Assembly: GCA_001314705.1 (NCBI GenBank)
Contig: LJSU01000009.1
Location: forward strand, 248,001-312,000
Reading direction: 5' to 3'
Length of the DNA: 64,000 nt
Source: Rhodobacteraceae bacterium HLUCCO07
Lineage (GTDB): Bacteria; Pseudomonadota; Alphaproteobacteria; Rhodobacterales; Rhodobacteraceae
Part shown: piece after piece, positions 48,562-57,713 of the stretch
Layout of the letters: each line of letters opens with the position of its first letter
Numbering within the stretch: position 1 is the stretch's first letter
Notes under the pieces: generated by a model
Databases searched by the model: none
Told to the model about the DNA's origin: nothing
Seen by the model: the letters and a program-made list of their open reading frames with translations, nothing else
Program-made: the position numbers and the translations under genes

Positions 48562-49053
48562 TCAGCGCTTGGAGAACTGGAAGCTCCGGCGCGCCTTGCG
48601 CTTGCCGTATTTCTTCCGCTCGACCACGCGGCTGTCGCGGGTCAGGAAGCCCGCGGCCTTGAGCGCGCCGCGCAGGCCCGGATCATAAAGCTGAAGCGCC
48701 TTCGAGATGCCGTGCTTGACCGCGCCGGCCTGGCCCGAAAGCCCGCCGCCCTTGACGGTCGCCATCACGTCGAACTGGTCTTCCACGCCGGCCACCGAAA
48801 ACGGCTGGCGCAGGATCATCTGCAACACGGGACGGGCGAAATACTTGCCCATTTCCTTGCCGTTCACGACGACCTTGCCCGAGCCGGGCTTGATCCAGAC
48901 GCGGGCCACCGCATTCTTGCGCTTGCCGGTGGCATAGGAGCGGCCAAATTCGTCGCGCACGGGCTCCCGCGGGGTTTCGGCTTCCGCAACGGGCGTGGCG
49001 GCCGCTTCGGCCACCTGGCCCAGCTCTTCGAGCGAGTTCACTTGATCGGTCAT
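48562..49053 (-). CDS. rpsI: 30S ribosomal protein S9
   Basis: Small-subunit protein whose C-terminal tail reaches the P-site tRNA. Blocks: [47 protein letters not shown], and the basic C-terminus [20 protein letters not shown]. 163 aa, carrying the ~35-residue acidic N-terminal extension usual in alphaproteobacteria. 5 bp after rplM. Confidence 0.98.
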   Translation of the reverse strand: MTDQVNSLEELGQVAEAAATPVAEAETPREPVRDEFGRSYATGKRKNAVARVWIKPGSGKVVVNGKEMGKYFARPVLQMILRQPFSVAGVEDQFDVMATVKGGGLSGQAGAVKHGISKALQLYDPGLRGALKAAGFLTRDSRVVERKKYGKRKARRSFQFSKR

Positions 49054-49058
49054 CTCTC

Positions 49059-49520
49059 TCAGCTCCGCGTGTTTTTCTTGTTCATGGATTTCACATCCAG
49101 CACATCGGGATTCTGTGCCTCATGCGGATGCTCGGCCCCGGCATAGACGCGCAGGTTGGTCATCTGCTTGCGCGACAGGCGATTGCCCGGCAACATGCGC
49201 TTGACCGCCTGCATCACCAGCCGCTCGGGATGCGCGCCTTCGAGGATCTGCTCGGCGGTCCGGCTCTTGATCCCGCCGGGATAGCCGGTGTGCCAGTAAT
49301 GCACCTTGTCGGTGCGCTTCTTTCCGGTCATCTGCACCTTGTCGGCATTGATGACGATGACATTGTCGCCCATGTCCATATGCGGCGTGAAGCTGGCCTT
49401 GTGCTTGCCGCGCAGACGCGTGGCGACGATCGAGGCAAGACGACCAAGAACAACGCCCTCGGCGTCGATCAGGATCCATTTCTTGTCGATATCCGCAGGC
49501 GTTGCAGAAAAGGTTTTCAT
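49059..49520 (-). CDS. rplM: 50S ribosomal protein L13
   Basis: Early-assembling large-subunit protein. Blocks: [86 protein letters not shown] and [14 protein letters not shown]. 153 aa. First gene of the rplM-rpsI operon. Confidence 0.98.
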   Translation of the reverse strand: MKTFSATPADIDKKWILIDAEGVVLGRLASIVATRLRGKHKASFTPHMDMGDNVIVINADKVQMTGKKRTDKVHYWHTGYPGGIKSRTAEQILEGAHPERLVMQAVKRMLPGNRLSRKQMTNLRVYAGAEHPHEAQNPDVLDVKSMNKKNTRS

Positions 49521-49595
49521 GTTTGAAACCCCATTATCGTGTTTCGGTTGATCGCTGAACCGCCCTCGTCTGGCGATGGCGGGCGTGATGGGCGG

Positions 49596-49623
49596 GTTAT
49601 ATACAGGCCATGATCCACGTCAA
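49596..49623 (-). promoter_or_regulatory. Promoter of rplM-rpsI
   Basis: Minus strand: TTGACG (49623-49618), 16-bp spacer, TATAAC (49601-49596). Near-consensus, about 75 bp upstream of the rplM start. Confidence 0.7.
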
Positions 49624-49688
49624 GCGGATTAAACCTCGAAAAAACACGCAAAACCAATGTCTTGCAAATAAGGTATTTATTTACCCCA

Positions 49689-50594
49689 TCATCCTCGCCG
49701 ATTTTCCCGCCACATGATCAGCGCCCCCGCCCCGACGATCAGCAGGACGCCGGGAAACAGCGTGTCGACCGGTGTCTCGCCAAAGACCAGCCAGCCAAGG
49801 ACAAAGGCGCTCAGGATCCCGAAATACCCGAACGGGGCCAGGATCGAGGGCGCCGCGCTGCGATAGGCCAGCATCATGAACAGAACCCCGATTCCGCCCA
49901 GCACTCCCATCACGAAGATCAGCCCGGCATCGGCCAGGCTGTGCAGCGGACTGAACTCGGTGGTGAACGCGGCCAGTATGATCGCGCCCACCGCGGCGGC
50001 GGCCGAGGAATAGAGGTAGAGCAACCCGTTCGACACCTCCGGCCCGAAAAACCGCACCGTCACCATCGAGAGCGCATAGCAAAGCGCCGCACCGACCGGC
50101 AACAACCCGGCCAGCGAGAACGCCTCGGACCCCGGCTTGAGGATCAGCACCACACCCACGAAACCGACCAGAAGCGCGCCAACCCGCCATGGCCCCACCC
50201 GCTCGCCCAGCAAAACGACGGACAAGAGCACGACAAACAGCGCGTTGGTCTGTCCCAGCGTCGCCACCGTGGCCAGTTCCAGCCGCGCCAGCGCCGAGTA
50301 GAAGAAGAGCTGCGCCAGCGCCACGGCAAACCCTCGCCCGACCGCCAGCGGCCAGTTCTCGATCCTGAGCGACGACCCGCGCAAGCGCAACTCCCCGGTC
50401 CAGATCAAGAGCGCCAGCGACGGCACGATCCCAAGCACGTTGCGATAGGCCGAAAGCTCCGGCGCGGCATAACGCGCCGACAGCACCCGCACCAGAAGGC
50501 TCATCACGTCGAAGCACAGGATCGCCAGCAAAAGCAGGCCAATCGCCTTGAGCGCCCGCCGAAACTCGGTCTGATGAAGTGTCTCCAGGCTCAC
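49689..50594 (-). CDS. DMT-superfamily permease (two EamA domains)
   Basis: Inner-membrane drug/metabolite transporter with about ten helices in two EamA repeats, e.g. AIGLLLLAILCFDVMSLLVRVLS, LATVATLGQTNALFVVLLSVVLLGERVGPWRVGALLVGFVGVVLIL and ILAPFGYFGILSAFVLGWLVFGETP. 301 aa from a GTG at 50594 preceded by AGGAGG; the frame stays open upstream, but that part is Arg/Pro-rich and not membrane-like. Substrate unknown; members export amino acids, S-adenosylmethionine or riboflavin. Confidence 0.88.
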   Translation of the reverse strand: MSLETLHQTEFRRALKAIGLLLLAILCFDVMSLLVRVLSARYAAPELSAYRNVLGIVPSLALLIWTGELRLRGSSLRIENWPLAVGRGFAVALAQLFFYSALARLELATVATLGQTNALFVVLLSVVLLGERVGPWRVGALLVGFVGVVLILKPGSEAFSLAGLLPVGAALCYALSMVTVRFFGPEVSNGLLYLYSSAAAAVGAIILAAFTTEFSPLHSLADAGLIFVMGVLGGIGVLFMMLAYRSAAPSILAPFGYFGILSAFVLGWLVFGETPVDTLFPGVLLIVGAGALIMWRENRRG

Positions 50595-50844
50595 CGCGCG
50601 CCTCCTCGCCCCATCAAACCCGATCGCCCGGCAGGGGCAAGGCAGGCGCCCCGGATAAGGCCCAAAGCGACGCAACGGAACACCGGCAAGCGAAAAAATC
50701 ACCCCCGCCCCCATTTCTCCCTTGATCGACTCGGGCACACCGCATAAGTGCGCCTCACTTTCGGGACCGATCCCAACTTCGATGGCATCGGGGGGGCGCT
50801 AAGGGACCGACTGGATTCAATCTGCTGGAAAGAAGGGGAGCGCC

Positions 50845-51369
50845 ATGAAGGACGCCAACCTCTTCCAACTGGGGATCGGTCTGGAAACAGGCGCCCATGA
50901 GGAAGACACCGCCCGCGGTCTCGATGCCGCGAACGACGCCGGGCCCTTTGCCCGTGACATTTTCGACAACAGCCGCGATGACCATTTCATCCGCCGCGAC
51001 GGGTCCGTCTTTGCCGGAACCCATCTCATCATCGAGGTGGTGAACGGCACCGGCCTCGACGACGAGGCGCGCATCGGGCAGGCGTTCCGCGATTGCGTGG
51101 ACACCTGCGGCGCGACGCTCTTGCACATCCACACCCACAAGTTTTCGCCGCAAGGCGTTTCGGGCGTGGCCGTGCTCGCCGAAAGCCATATCTCGGTCCA
51201 CACCTGGCCCGAGATAGGCTATGGCGCCTTCGACGTCTTCATGTGCGGCGACGCCCGGCCCTGGCTGGCCGTGGACGTGCTCAAGGCGGCGTTCGACACG
51301 TCCGATGTGCGTGTCCGCGAACTCAAACGCGGCGAAGGCGTGGTCTCAGAGGCGGGGGTGGCGGCATGA
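50845..51369 (+). CDS. speD: S-adenosylmethionine decarboxylase proenzyme
   Basis: Makes the aminopropyl donor for spermidine. Self-cleaves at Glu-Ser in AESHISVHTWPE to form the pyruvoyl cofactor; THLIIEVVNGTGLDD and YGAFDVFMCGDARPW complete the class 1B (SpeH-type) core. 174 aa: some 45 residues of acidic N-terminus precede the conserved core, longer than most. AAGGGGAG precedes the ATG. ATGA overlap with speE. Confidence 0.95.
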   Translation: MKDANLFQLGIGLETGAHEEDTARGLDAANDAGPFARDIFDNSRDDHFIRRDGSVFAGTHLIIEVVNGTGLDDEARIGQAFRDCVDTCGATLLHIHTHKFSPQGVSGVAVLAESHISVHTWPEIGYGAFDVFMCGDARPWLAVDVLKAAFDTSDVRVRELKRGEGVVSEAGVAA

Positions 51370-52211
51370 GCGACTGGTCAACCGAAACCCTCCACGCCGA
51401 TTACGCGCAATCCCTGCGCATCGACCGCCTGCTTTACGACAGCGAGACCGAACACCAGCGCCTGCGCGTCTTCGAGAACCCGACCTTCGGGCGCGTGCTC
51501 ACCCTCGACGGCGTGGTGCAGACCACCGAGGGCGACAACGCGATCTACCACGAGATGCTCACCCATGTGCCGATCCTCGCCCATGGCGCGGCGCGGCGCG
51601 TGCTGATCGTGGGCGGCGGCGATGGTGGCATGGCGCGCGAGGTGCTCAGGCACAGAACCGTCGAACAGGTCACCATGGTCGAGATCGACGCCGGCGTGGT
51701 GGAATTCTCCAAAGAATATCTGCCGGGTCTCAGCCAGGGCGCCTTCGACGACCCCCGGCTCGATCTCGTCATCGCCGATGGTGCCGATTTCATGAAGACC
51801 ACGTCCGGTGGCTTCGACGTGATCATCGTCGATTCAACCGACCCGATCGGCCCGGGCGAGGTGCTCTTTACCGACACCTTCTATGGCCATGCGAAGCGCG
51901 CTCTGGCCCCGAACGGCATTCTCGTGACGCAAAACGGCGTGCCCTTCATGCAGCCCGATGAGCTCACCAACACCATGCGCGCCTTCCGCGCGCTCTTTGC
52001 CGATGCCACCTGCTACCTCGCCACCGTGCCCACCTATGCCGGCGGGCCGATGGCCTTCGGATGGGGCACCGACGGCGATGCGCGCAGCACCCCGCCCGAC
52101 GTGCTGCAAGGCCGCTTCGACGCCGCCGCCCTCACCCCCTTCTACTACACCCCCGCCGTGCACCGGGCGGCCTTTGCCCTGCCCGGCTATGTGCAGCGGC
52201 TGATCCCGTAA
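51366..52211 (+). CDS. speE: Polyamine aminopropyltransferase (spermidine synthase)
   Basis: Transfers aminopropyl from decarboxylated SAM to putrescine. Blocks: LTLDGVVQTTEGDNAIYHEMLTHVP, VLIVGGGDGGMAREVLRH, VTMVEIDAGVVEFSKEYLPG, DVIIVDSTDPIGPGEVLFTDTFY and QNGVPFMQPDEL. 281 aa. Translationally coupled to speD. Confidence 0.97.
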   Translation: MSDWSTETLHADYAQSLRIDRLLYDSETEHQRLRVFENPTFGRVLTLDGVVQTTEGDNAIYHEMLTHVPILAHGAARRVLIVGGGDGGMAREVLRHRTVEQVTMVEIDAGVVEFSKEYLPGLSQGAFDDPRLDLVIADGADFMKTTSGGFDVIIVDSTDPIGPGEVLFTDTFYGHAKRALAPNGILVTQNGVPFMQPDELTNTMRAFRALFADATCYLATVPTYAGGPMAFGWGTDGDARSTPPDVLQGRFDAAALTPFYYTPAVHRAAFALPGYVQRLIP

Positions 52212-52502
52212 GGCGGGACAGGGGGGAGGCGAACAGAGTCCACCGATGCCCAACGAAAGGGCAACACACGGCCGCGGTCGGGTGCTCACAACATCGGCGC
52301 AGCGCAGTTTATCCCGCAACGTCATCCCCTGCCCGAAGCGATGCGCAACCCCTCGAAAGCACCCGGCCGGGGGGCGGCCGTGTGCTGCCCGGGCGGCTGC
52401 GCCGCTGTTCCGGGCGGGGCGCGTTGGGTAAAGCGCTGAACCCGCATGCAGACGCCAAAGCCCCCGCGCGATCAAAGCCTGCACCGATGCGCGTGACACG
52501 CA

Positions 52503-54431
52503 TCACTCCCGCCTGATGATCCCCGTAATCGCCGCCGCGCCCACGGCGGTGACGATCCAGCCCGAGATGGTCAGAAACCAGCGCAGCCACCAGAGGGTCG
52601 CGCCCCATGGCCCACGATTGGTGGACGGGGTCCATGCCGCCTCCTGCCCGATCGAGACAATCGGGATCACGACATCCACAGCATAGGCGAAACTGCTGAA
52701 CGTTTCATAATCGCGGCCCTTGCCTGTTCCCGCGGCCCAGTCGCGCGCCGGGTTGGCACTGCCGCCCTCGGCCAGGGCCTGCCAGTCGCGCGTTGACAGA
52801 ATCACGTCAGAGTTGGGCGCAAAGTCGCCCTGCTCATAGGCCAGATGCGCGACCATCCAGCCAATGCCGATCAACAGCACCAGGGCCAAGACAAAATTGA
52901 ACGGGCGATAGCCATAGCCGACCAGGTGCCGCGCCATGCGGTCCTTGATCTGCAGCCATGCGATCCGCATCCTGATACGCGCGTTGTGCCAGAATATCTC
53001 CTCGCGAAACCCCGCCTGTGCGCGGGCAATCTCGGTGGGGTGGGTCTTGTCCTTCTGTGCCTCGGGCCACGAATCGTGAAAAAGAATGAAGCGCTCCAGA
53101 AGGCGGCTGGCATGACCCGCATCGACGCCGTCCCTTTCTTTCAGTTGCTGTCTGACCGCTTCAACGCTTGCCTTGTCTTGCGCCTTGCTCAGCCGCGACA
53201 CCAACCGTGCCAACCGACTTTGGAAGCGCAGGCTGCCCCGCTCGTGGCGGCGCTGTCGCTTTTCCTTCTCTATCAGAACAACCCGCCGCTGCTCGTCATG
53301 CCCCATCCGTTTCAAGGCCGAAGCGAGCTGTTCATAGGGCTGCGGGCTGAAGCCGTCGTCATAGGCATATGCCTTTTCCAGCCATTCAAGCCGCATCTGC
53401 GCGTCCAGCGGCCCGTGGATGATCTGATACGCGAACCCGTCCAGATATGCGCGGTGCACCATGACCCAACTGGCGGCATCGTCCATCAGGCTTTGCGCCT
53501 TCGCGCCGGCAAGGGTGAGACTGCCGTCGCAATGTTCCACGTCGTGCCAGAGAAGAGCATTCACCTCTGCGCTTTGCGCGTTGAGCGCATGTCCCCCTGC
53601 GTTCTCAAAGCGGCCGCCCTTGCAAGCCAGCTGCCCGCCGATCACCGCGCCCGAAAGGCTGACCTCTCCCTTGGCCGCAAACCCTTCACTGAGGAAGACA
53701 TCGCCTTTCACCGCTGCACCCTGCGCGTTGAGCGCATCTCCCCCTGCGTTCTCAAAGCGGCCGCCCTCGCAAGACAGCTGCCCGCTGATCACCGCGCCCG
53801 AAAGGCTGACCGCGCCCTTGGCCGCAAACCCTTCACTGAGGAAGACATCGCCTTTCACCTCTGCGCCCTCAGCGTTGAGCGCTTTTCCCCACGCATTTTC
53901 AAAGCGACCGCCCTTGCAAACAAGCTGCCCGCCGATCACCGCGGTTGCAAGGCGGACCTCGCCCTCGGCCACAAACCCACCCCTGAGGAAGACACCACCT
54001 TTCACCTCTGCGCCCTGCGCGTTGAGAGCGGGGCAGATGCTGCCGTTCAAGGCCAGCGTGTCCAGCCGTGCATTGATCGCGTCGATCGGCTTTTCAAAAT
54101 GACAGTTGAGAATCACTGTCACGCCAGCGGCCCTCACCAGCGCCAGATCGAGCGCGCCGGTGATCCAGGCGCCGATAAGACCCACACCCAAGTCGTGCAG
54201 ATCGCAGGCGTCACAGCCGCCCTTGATCAGGTAGCGCAAGAGGTCCGCGCCCACATCGCGGGCCGGGCTGGGGCCTGCGGGGCGCGTCCCGTCGCCGAGT
54301 ATGCATTCCCGCCCGGCGCGGCAGGCCGCGACCAGCGCCTTCTCGGCCTCCGTGCAATTCCCGCTCGCGACGGCGGCTTGCCAATCCGCCCAGGTCTGGA
54401 TGCGGCGGGGGGATCCGGTCTGCTCGCTCAT
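52503..54431 (-). CDS. Repeat-rich beta-helix-like membrane protein with channel-like C-terminus, unknown function
   Basis: 642 aa, no family securely recognised. Layout: a Cys-containing N-terminal region (1-100); three 49-residue repeats at 145-193, 194-242 and 243-291 built on G-V-x-L-x-x-A-V-I-x-G-Q-L-x-C-x-G-G-R-F-E-N-A, resembling a pentapeptide/bactofilin-like beta-helix; a helical charged segment (~330-470, EKEKRQRRHERGSLRFQSRL); a helix FNFVLALVLLIGIGWMVAHL (511-530), a re-entrant-looking FAYAVDVVIPIVSIGQ (~581-596), and a last helix WLRWFLTISGWIVTAVGAAAITGII (615-639). The helix-loop-helix end resembles that of two-helix ion channels. Convergent with speE. Confidence 0.75.
   Translation of the reverse strand: MSEQTGSPRRIQTWADWQAAVASGNCTEAEKALVAACRAGRECILGDGTRPAGPSPARDVGADLLRYLIKGGCDACDLHDLGVGLIGAWITGALDLALVRAAGVTVILNCHFEKPIDAINARLDTLALNGSICPALNAQGAEVKGGVFLRGGFVAEGEVRLATAVIGGQLVCKGGRFENAWGKALNAEGAEVKGDVFLSEGFAAKGAVSLSGAVISGQLSCEGGRFENAGGDALNAQGAAVKGDVFLSEGFAAKGEVSLSGAVIGGQLACKGGRFENAGGHALNAQSAEVNALLWHDVEHCDGSLTLAGAKAQSLMDDAASWVMVHRAYLDGFAYQIIHGPLDAQMRLEWLEKAYAYDDGFSPQPYEQLASALKRMGHDEQRRVVLIEKEKRQRRHERGSLRFQSRLARLVSRLSKAQDKASVEAVRQQLKERDGVDAGHASRLLERFILFHDSWPEAQKDKTHPTEIARAQAGFREEIFWHNARIRMRIAWLQIKDRMARHLVGYGYRPFNFVLALVLLIGIGWMVAHLAYEQGDFAPNSDVILSTRDWQALAEGGSANPARDWAAGTGKGRDYETFSSFAYAVDVVIPIVSIGQEAAWTPSTNRGPWGATLWWLRWFLTISGWIVTAVGAAAITGIIRRE
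53559..53999 (-). repeat. Three 147-bp tandem coding repeats
   Basis: Units at 53853-53999, 53706-53852 and 53559-53705, exact 147-bp period in frame. Units 2 and 3 agree at 41 of 49 residues; unit 1 is more diverged. Suggests recent in-frame duplication. Confidence 0.93.
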
Positions 54432-54568
54432 GACATCCTCGCCTCTTCTTGCCCTGCACTATGGCGGCTGGCGGGCAAAACTCAACAAGTGGTTGAACGC
54501 GGGGGCGCTGCAACGGGGCCGCACGTCCCGATCCCATTGACGCCCGACCCCCTCTACCCGCGCGCCCC

Positions 54569-54589
54569 GTTAACCCTTGCCCGGTTAAC
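54569..54589. promoter_or_regulatory. Palindrome upstream of the repeat/channel-like gene
   Basis: GTTAACC (54569-54575), seven bases, GGTTAAC (54583-54589): a perfect 7-bp inverted repeat in the 241-bp gap ahead of the minus-strand repeat gene. An 11-bp tandem repeat GCGGCAGCCGG (54605-54626) lies next to it. Possible operator. Confidence 0.45.
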
Positions 54590-54672
54590 AAATGGTTGAT
54601 TCACGCGGCAGCCGGGCGGCAGCCGGATGTCATACGCATATCACCCCCCTTTTCCGGGCGGTGATTCGAGTG

Positions 54673-55098
54673 TTAACCGCCCCCCGGCGGCAGCGAATAG
54701 GTGAGCGAGGCGCGCGCCACCGGGGCCGCCTCGCCTTCCGAGAAAATCAGCACGTCGCCCACCGCCAGCACCCGCCCGAGCTTGAGCAGACGGCACCGCG
54801 CAACGAGGTCCGCCCCTGCCGCGGGCTTGCGCATGAAGTCGATCGTGGCATTGGTCGTCACCGCCAGTGCCTTGCGCCCCACCATGGCCAGCGTGATCGC
54901 GTAAACCGCGCAATCTGCTAGAGAAAACATGCTTGGCCCCGAGACCGTGCCACCCGGCCGCAGGTGCCGTTCGGCCACCTTGAGCCGCAGGTCGACCTCC
55001 ATCTCGGCCAGCCGATCCACCGCGAAATCGCTCCGCACCTGTGGAAAGACCTCCTCGAGATAGGCCATCAGTTCCTCGGCATTCATTTGCAGCGGCAT
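54673..55098 (-). CDS. PaaI-type hotdog thioesterase
   Basis: Predicted acyl-CoA thioesterase, 141 aa, single hotdog domain: VDLRLKVAERHLRPGGTVSGPSMFSLADCAVYAITLAMVG holds the central helix, TTNATIDFMRKPAAGADLVARC the following strands. The start MPLQMNAEE at 55098 has GGAGGG upstream. Divergent from a crotonase-family gene 58 bp away, so the two may handle related CoA esters. Confidence 0.87.
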   Translation of the reverse strand: MPLQMNAEELMAYLEEVFPQVRSDFAVDRLAEMEVDLRLKVAERHLRPGGTVSGPSMFSLADCAVYAITLAMVGRKALAVTTNATIDFMRKPAAGADLVARCRLLKLGRVLAVGDVLIFSEGEAAPVARASLTYSLPPGGG

Positions 55099-55156
55099 GT
55101 CTTCCCTCCTCGCCCATTCCGCCTTAGGATTGCCGTCAAACAGAGGGGAGAACAAG

Positions 55157-55942
55157 ATGGCTCTGCTGGAACGCAACGACACTGGCACCGTGGCACGGCT
55201 GCACCTCAACGACCCCAGCCGCCTCAACGCCCTGTCCGACGAGATGCTCGCCGCGCTGCAATTGCAATTCGACGCGCTCAAGGAGGACAGCTCGATCCGC
55301 GCCGTGGTTATCTCGGGTGAGGGCAAGGCGTTCTGCGCCGGCCATGACCTCAAGCAGATGCAGCAGGGCCGCCAGGCCGAGGACGGCGGGCGCGCCTATT
55401 TCAAGGATCTCTTCGACCGCTGCACCCGCGTGATGATGAGCATTCGCGAAATGCCCCAGCCCGTCATCGCCATGCCCCACGGCATCGCCACTGCCGCGGG
55501 CTGCCAGCTGGTCGCCTCCTGCGACATGGCCGTGGCCGCCCAGGGCACGCGATTTGGCGTCAACGGTGTGAATATCGGGCTGTTCTGCTCGACCCCGATG
55601 GTGGCGCTCTCGCGCAACGTGCCGCGCAAGCAGGCGTTCGAAATGCTCACAACCGGTGAGTTCATCGACACCGACCGGGCCCTTGCCATCGGCTTGATCA
55701 ACCGCGTCGCTTCCCCCGACGCGCTCGAGACCGAGACCCTGGCACTGGCCGAAACCGTCGCATCCAAGCTTTCGGCGGCCGTCACGATCGGCAAGCGCGC
55801 CTTCTACGATCAACTCGAAATGACCCTGGAAGGGGCCTACGCCCACACCGGGGCAGTGATGGTCGAGAACATGCTCTGGCGCGATACCAACGAAGGCATC
55901 TCCGCCTTCATCGAAAAGCGTCCGCCAGACTGGCAAAGCTGA
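55157..55942 (+). CDS. Enoyl-CoA hydratase-family protein (ECHDC3-like), catalytic Glu residues not seen
   Basis: Crotonase fold, 261 aa. Oxyanion-hole blocks ISGEGKAFCAGHDLKQMQ and PHGIATAAGCQLVASCDMA are kept. The positions of the two hydratase glutamates read Gln (GCQLVASCD) and Val-Asn (FGVNGVNIGLF), so classic enoyl hydration is doubtful, as in ECHDC3 proteins. RNVPRKQAFEMLTTGEFIDTDRALAIGLINRV follows. GAGGGGAG before the ATG. Role unknown; perhaps lipid-related with the divergent thioesterase. Confidence 0.87.
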   Translation: MALLERNDTGTVARLHLNDPSRLNALSDEMLAALQLQFDALKEDSSIRAVVISGEGKAFCAGHDLKQMQQGRQAEDGGRAYFKDLFDRCTRVMMSIREMPQPVIAMPHGIATAAGCQLVASCDMAVAAQGTRFGVNGVNIGLFCSTPMVALSRNVPRKQAFEMLTTGEFIDTDRALAIGLINRVASPDALETETLALAETVASKLSAAVTIGKRAFYDQLEMTLEGAYAHTGAVMVENMLWRDTNEGISAFIEKRPPDWQS

Positions 55943-56013
55943 TTCGCAATGAAATCGCGCCGCTCGCGCTGATTGTTTCCAGAATACTGCCCAATTTTTT
56001 CCATATTCATCAT
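55837..56013 (-). CDS. Possible 58-aa ORF antisense to the crotonase gene end (uncertain)
   Basis: The minus strand reads AAAGGAG, 4 bases, ATG ATG, opening a 58-codon frame (MMNMEKIGQYSGNNQRERRD, then FIANQLCQSGGRF). The first 24 codons lie partly in an AT-rich gap; the last 35 are antisense to the crotonase 3' end. The ribosome site is better than many real ones here, but no family is recognised. Confidence 0.3.
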   Translation of the reverse strand: MMNMEKIGQYSGNNQRERRDFIANQLCQSGGRFSMKAEMPSLVSRQSMFSTITAPVWA

Positions 56014-56335
56014 TGTTCTCCTTTGTTCAAGGATGTTAACGAAGATTCAACCACGGGCATGAACGATATGGTTGCCGTCATGCGCAAGTGGGTCACCGTC
56101 GGCACCCCGTCTCTCCAGGCCTCTCTCTCAGGCCGCCGAACTTCTGGAACCGGTGACCCACGCGGTCCTTCCCGATCTCCCGATTTCAACCGTTCCCTCG
56201 GGATGCGATCTGTTTGACGAGCCGGTCCAAGCGGGTCGAACCGATTTCGGACGACCACCACCGGCAAGACACCATGATCGGCTACGCCTCAGCCGGCCCT
56301 TTCCAAAGCCGGGCCGATACCCTACATCGTGCCAC
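55943..56335. other. 393-bp gap upstream of trmFO
   Basis: The first ~100 bp are AT-rich and include the start of the possible minus-strand ORF. The rest has short frames on both strands that read as low-complexity shadows. trmFO could be extended 88 codons upstream in frame, but those residues do not resemble the family. Confidence 0.5.
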
Positions 56336-57691
56336 ATGACAGAAACGCTCAATATCATTGGCGGCGGGCTCGCAGGCTCCGAGGCCGCATGGCAGGCCGC
56401 ACGCATGGGCGTGCCCGTTATCATTCACGAAATGCGCCCCGAGGTTGCGACCTTCGCTCACAGAACCGGCGATCTGGCGGAAATGGTCTGTTCGAATTCG
56501 TTCCGTTCGGATGACAGTGATCAGAATGCCGTGGGCCTCCTGCATTGGGAAATGCGACGGGCGGATGGGCTCATAATGGCCATGGCCGACCGTCACCGAC
56601 TACCCGCAGGCGGTGCGCTGGCCGTCGATCGTGACCCTTTTGCCCGATCGGTGACCAACGCGTTGCTCGATCATCCACTGATTGCGCTGAACACAGGCGA
56701 GATCACTGCCCTGCCCGATCAGGGCCACTGGATCATTGCCACCGGGCCGCTCACATCCTCCGCACTTGGCGCCGCGATCCAGGCCGAAACCGGGGCCGAC
56801 CGGCTGGCATTTTTCGATGCCATTGCCCCCATCGTCTATGCCGATAGCATCGACATGAACGTGGCCTGGCTGCAATCACGCTATGACAAGGGCGAGACAG
56901 AGGCGGAACAGAAGGCCTATCTCAACTGTCCGATGAACCGCGATCAATACGAGGCTTTCATCGACGCTCTCCTGGCCGCCGACAAGACAGAGTTTCACCC
57001 GGGCGAAACGGCCGGTTATTTCGACGGCTGCCTGCCGATCGAGGTCATGGCGGAACGTGGTCGCGAAACCCTGCGCCATGGCCCGATGAAACCGGTGGGG
57101 CTCACCAACGCGCACAAGCCGGATGAAAAGCCCCATGCTGTGGTACAACTGCGCCGCGACAACGCGTTGGGCACGCTTTACAATATCGTGGGCTTCCAAA
57201 CGAAAATGAAGTATGGCGCGCAAGCATCTGTTTTCAAAATGATTCCAGGGCTTGAAAATGCCAGCTTCGCACGCCTTGGCGGCATCCATCGCAACACGTT
57301 CATAAACTCTCCCACGCTCCTGGACGAGCGGATGCGCCTGCGCTCGAAACCGCATATCCGCTTTGCCGGTCAGGTCACCGGGGTCGAGGGTTATGTCGAA
57401 TCGGCCGCCATGGGCCTTCTCGCTGGGCGCATGGCCGCCAGCGAGATACTCGGCCGCGATCTGCTCCCGCCACCGCCGACAACAGCCACGGGGGCCCTGA
57501 TCACTCACATCACCGGCGGCGCCGACGCGAAAACCTTTCAGCCGATGAACGTCAATTTCGGCCTCTTTCCCCCTGTCGAGGGCCTCAAGGGCGGGCGGCG
57601 CGGGCGCAAGGACCGCTACCAGGCCTATACCGGCCGCGCCAAGACAGACTGGCAGGAGTGGCTCAGTCACTGCGTGCTGGACGCGGCGTGA
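56336..57691 (+). CDS. trmFO: Methylenetetrahydrofolate-tRNA-(uracil-54-C5)-methyltransferase TrmFO
   Basis: Folate/FAD-dependent enzyme forming m5U54 in the T-loop of tRNA. FAD site [31 protein letters not shown], then [82 protein letters not shown] and [22 protein letters not shown]. 451 aa, full length. Start at the ATG just before [10 protein letters not shown]. Followed by two genes in the same direction. Confidence 0.97.
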   Translation: MTETLNIIGGGLAGSEAAWQAARMGVPVIIHEMRPEVATFAHRTGDLAEMVCSNSFRSDDSDQNAVGLLHWEMRRADGLIMAMADRHRLPAGGALAVDRDPFARSVTNALLDHPLIALNTGEITALPDQGHWIIATGPLTSSALGAAIQAETGADRLAFFDAIAPIVYADSIDMNVAWLQSRYDKGETEAEQKAYLNCPMNRDQYEAFIDALLAADKTEFHPGETAGYFDGCLPIEVMAERGRETLRHGPMKPVGLTNAHKPDEKPHAVVQLRRDNALGTLYNIVGFQTKMKYGAQASVFKMIPGLENASFARLGGIHRNTFINSPTLLDERMRLRSKPHIRFAGQVTGVEGYVESAAMGLLAGRMAASEILGRDLLPPPPTTATGALITHITGGADAKTFQPMNVNFGLFPPVEGLKGGRRGRKDRYQAYTGRAKTDWQEWLSHCVLDAA

Positions 57692-57713
57692 TCCGACCGC
57701 TTATACTCACCGC

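Noticed and set aside
50739-50844. Possible SAM-responsive riboswitch upstream of speD
   Set aside because: The leader has G-runs but I cannot fit it to SAM-II or SAM/SAH consensus elements.
53559-53999. Direct repeats that could be mistaken for a CRISPR array
   Set aside because: Contiguous 147-bp in-frame coding repeats without spacers; no cas genes.
52845-54599. 584-codon plus-strand frame over the repeat/channel-like gene
   Set aside because: Considered because the minus-strand product is unfamiliar. The minus-strand frame has sensible helices, ordered repeats and codon usage; the plus-strand product shows none of these.
56072-56335. 88-codon N-terminal extension of trmFO
   Set aside because: Residues do not match the family, which begins immediately before the FAD-binding GGGLAG motif at the chosen ATG.
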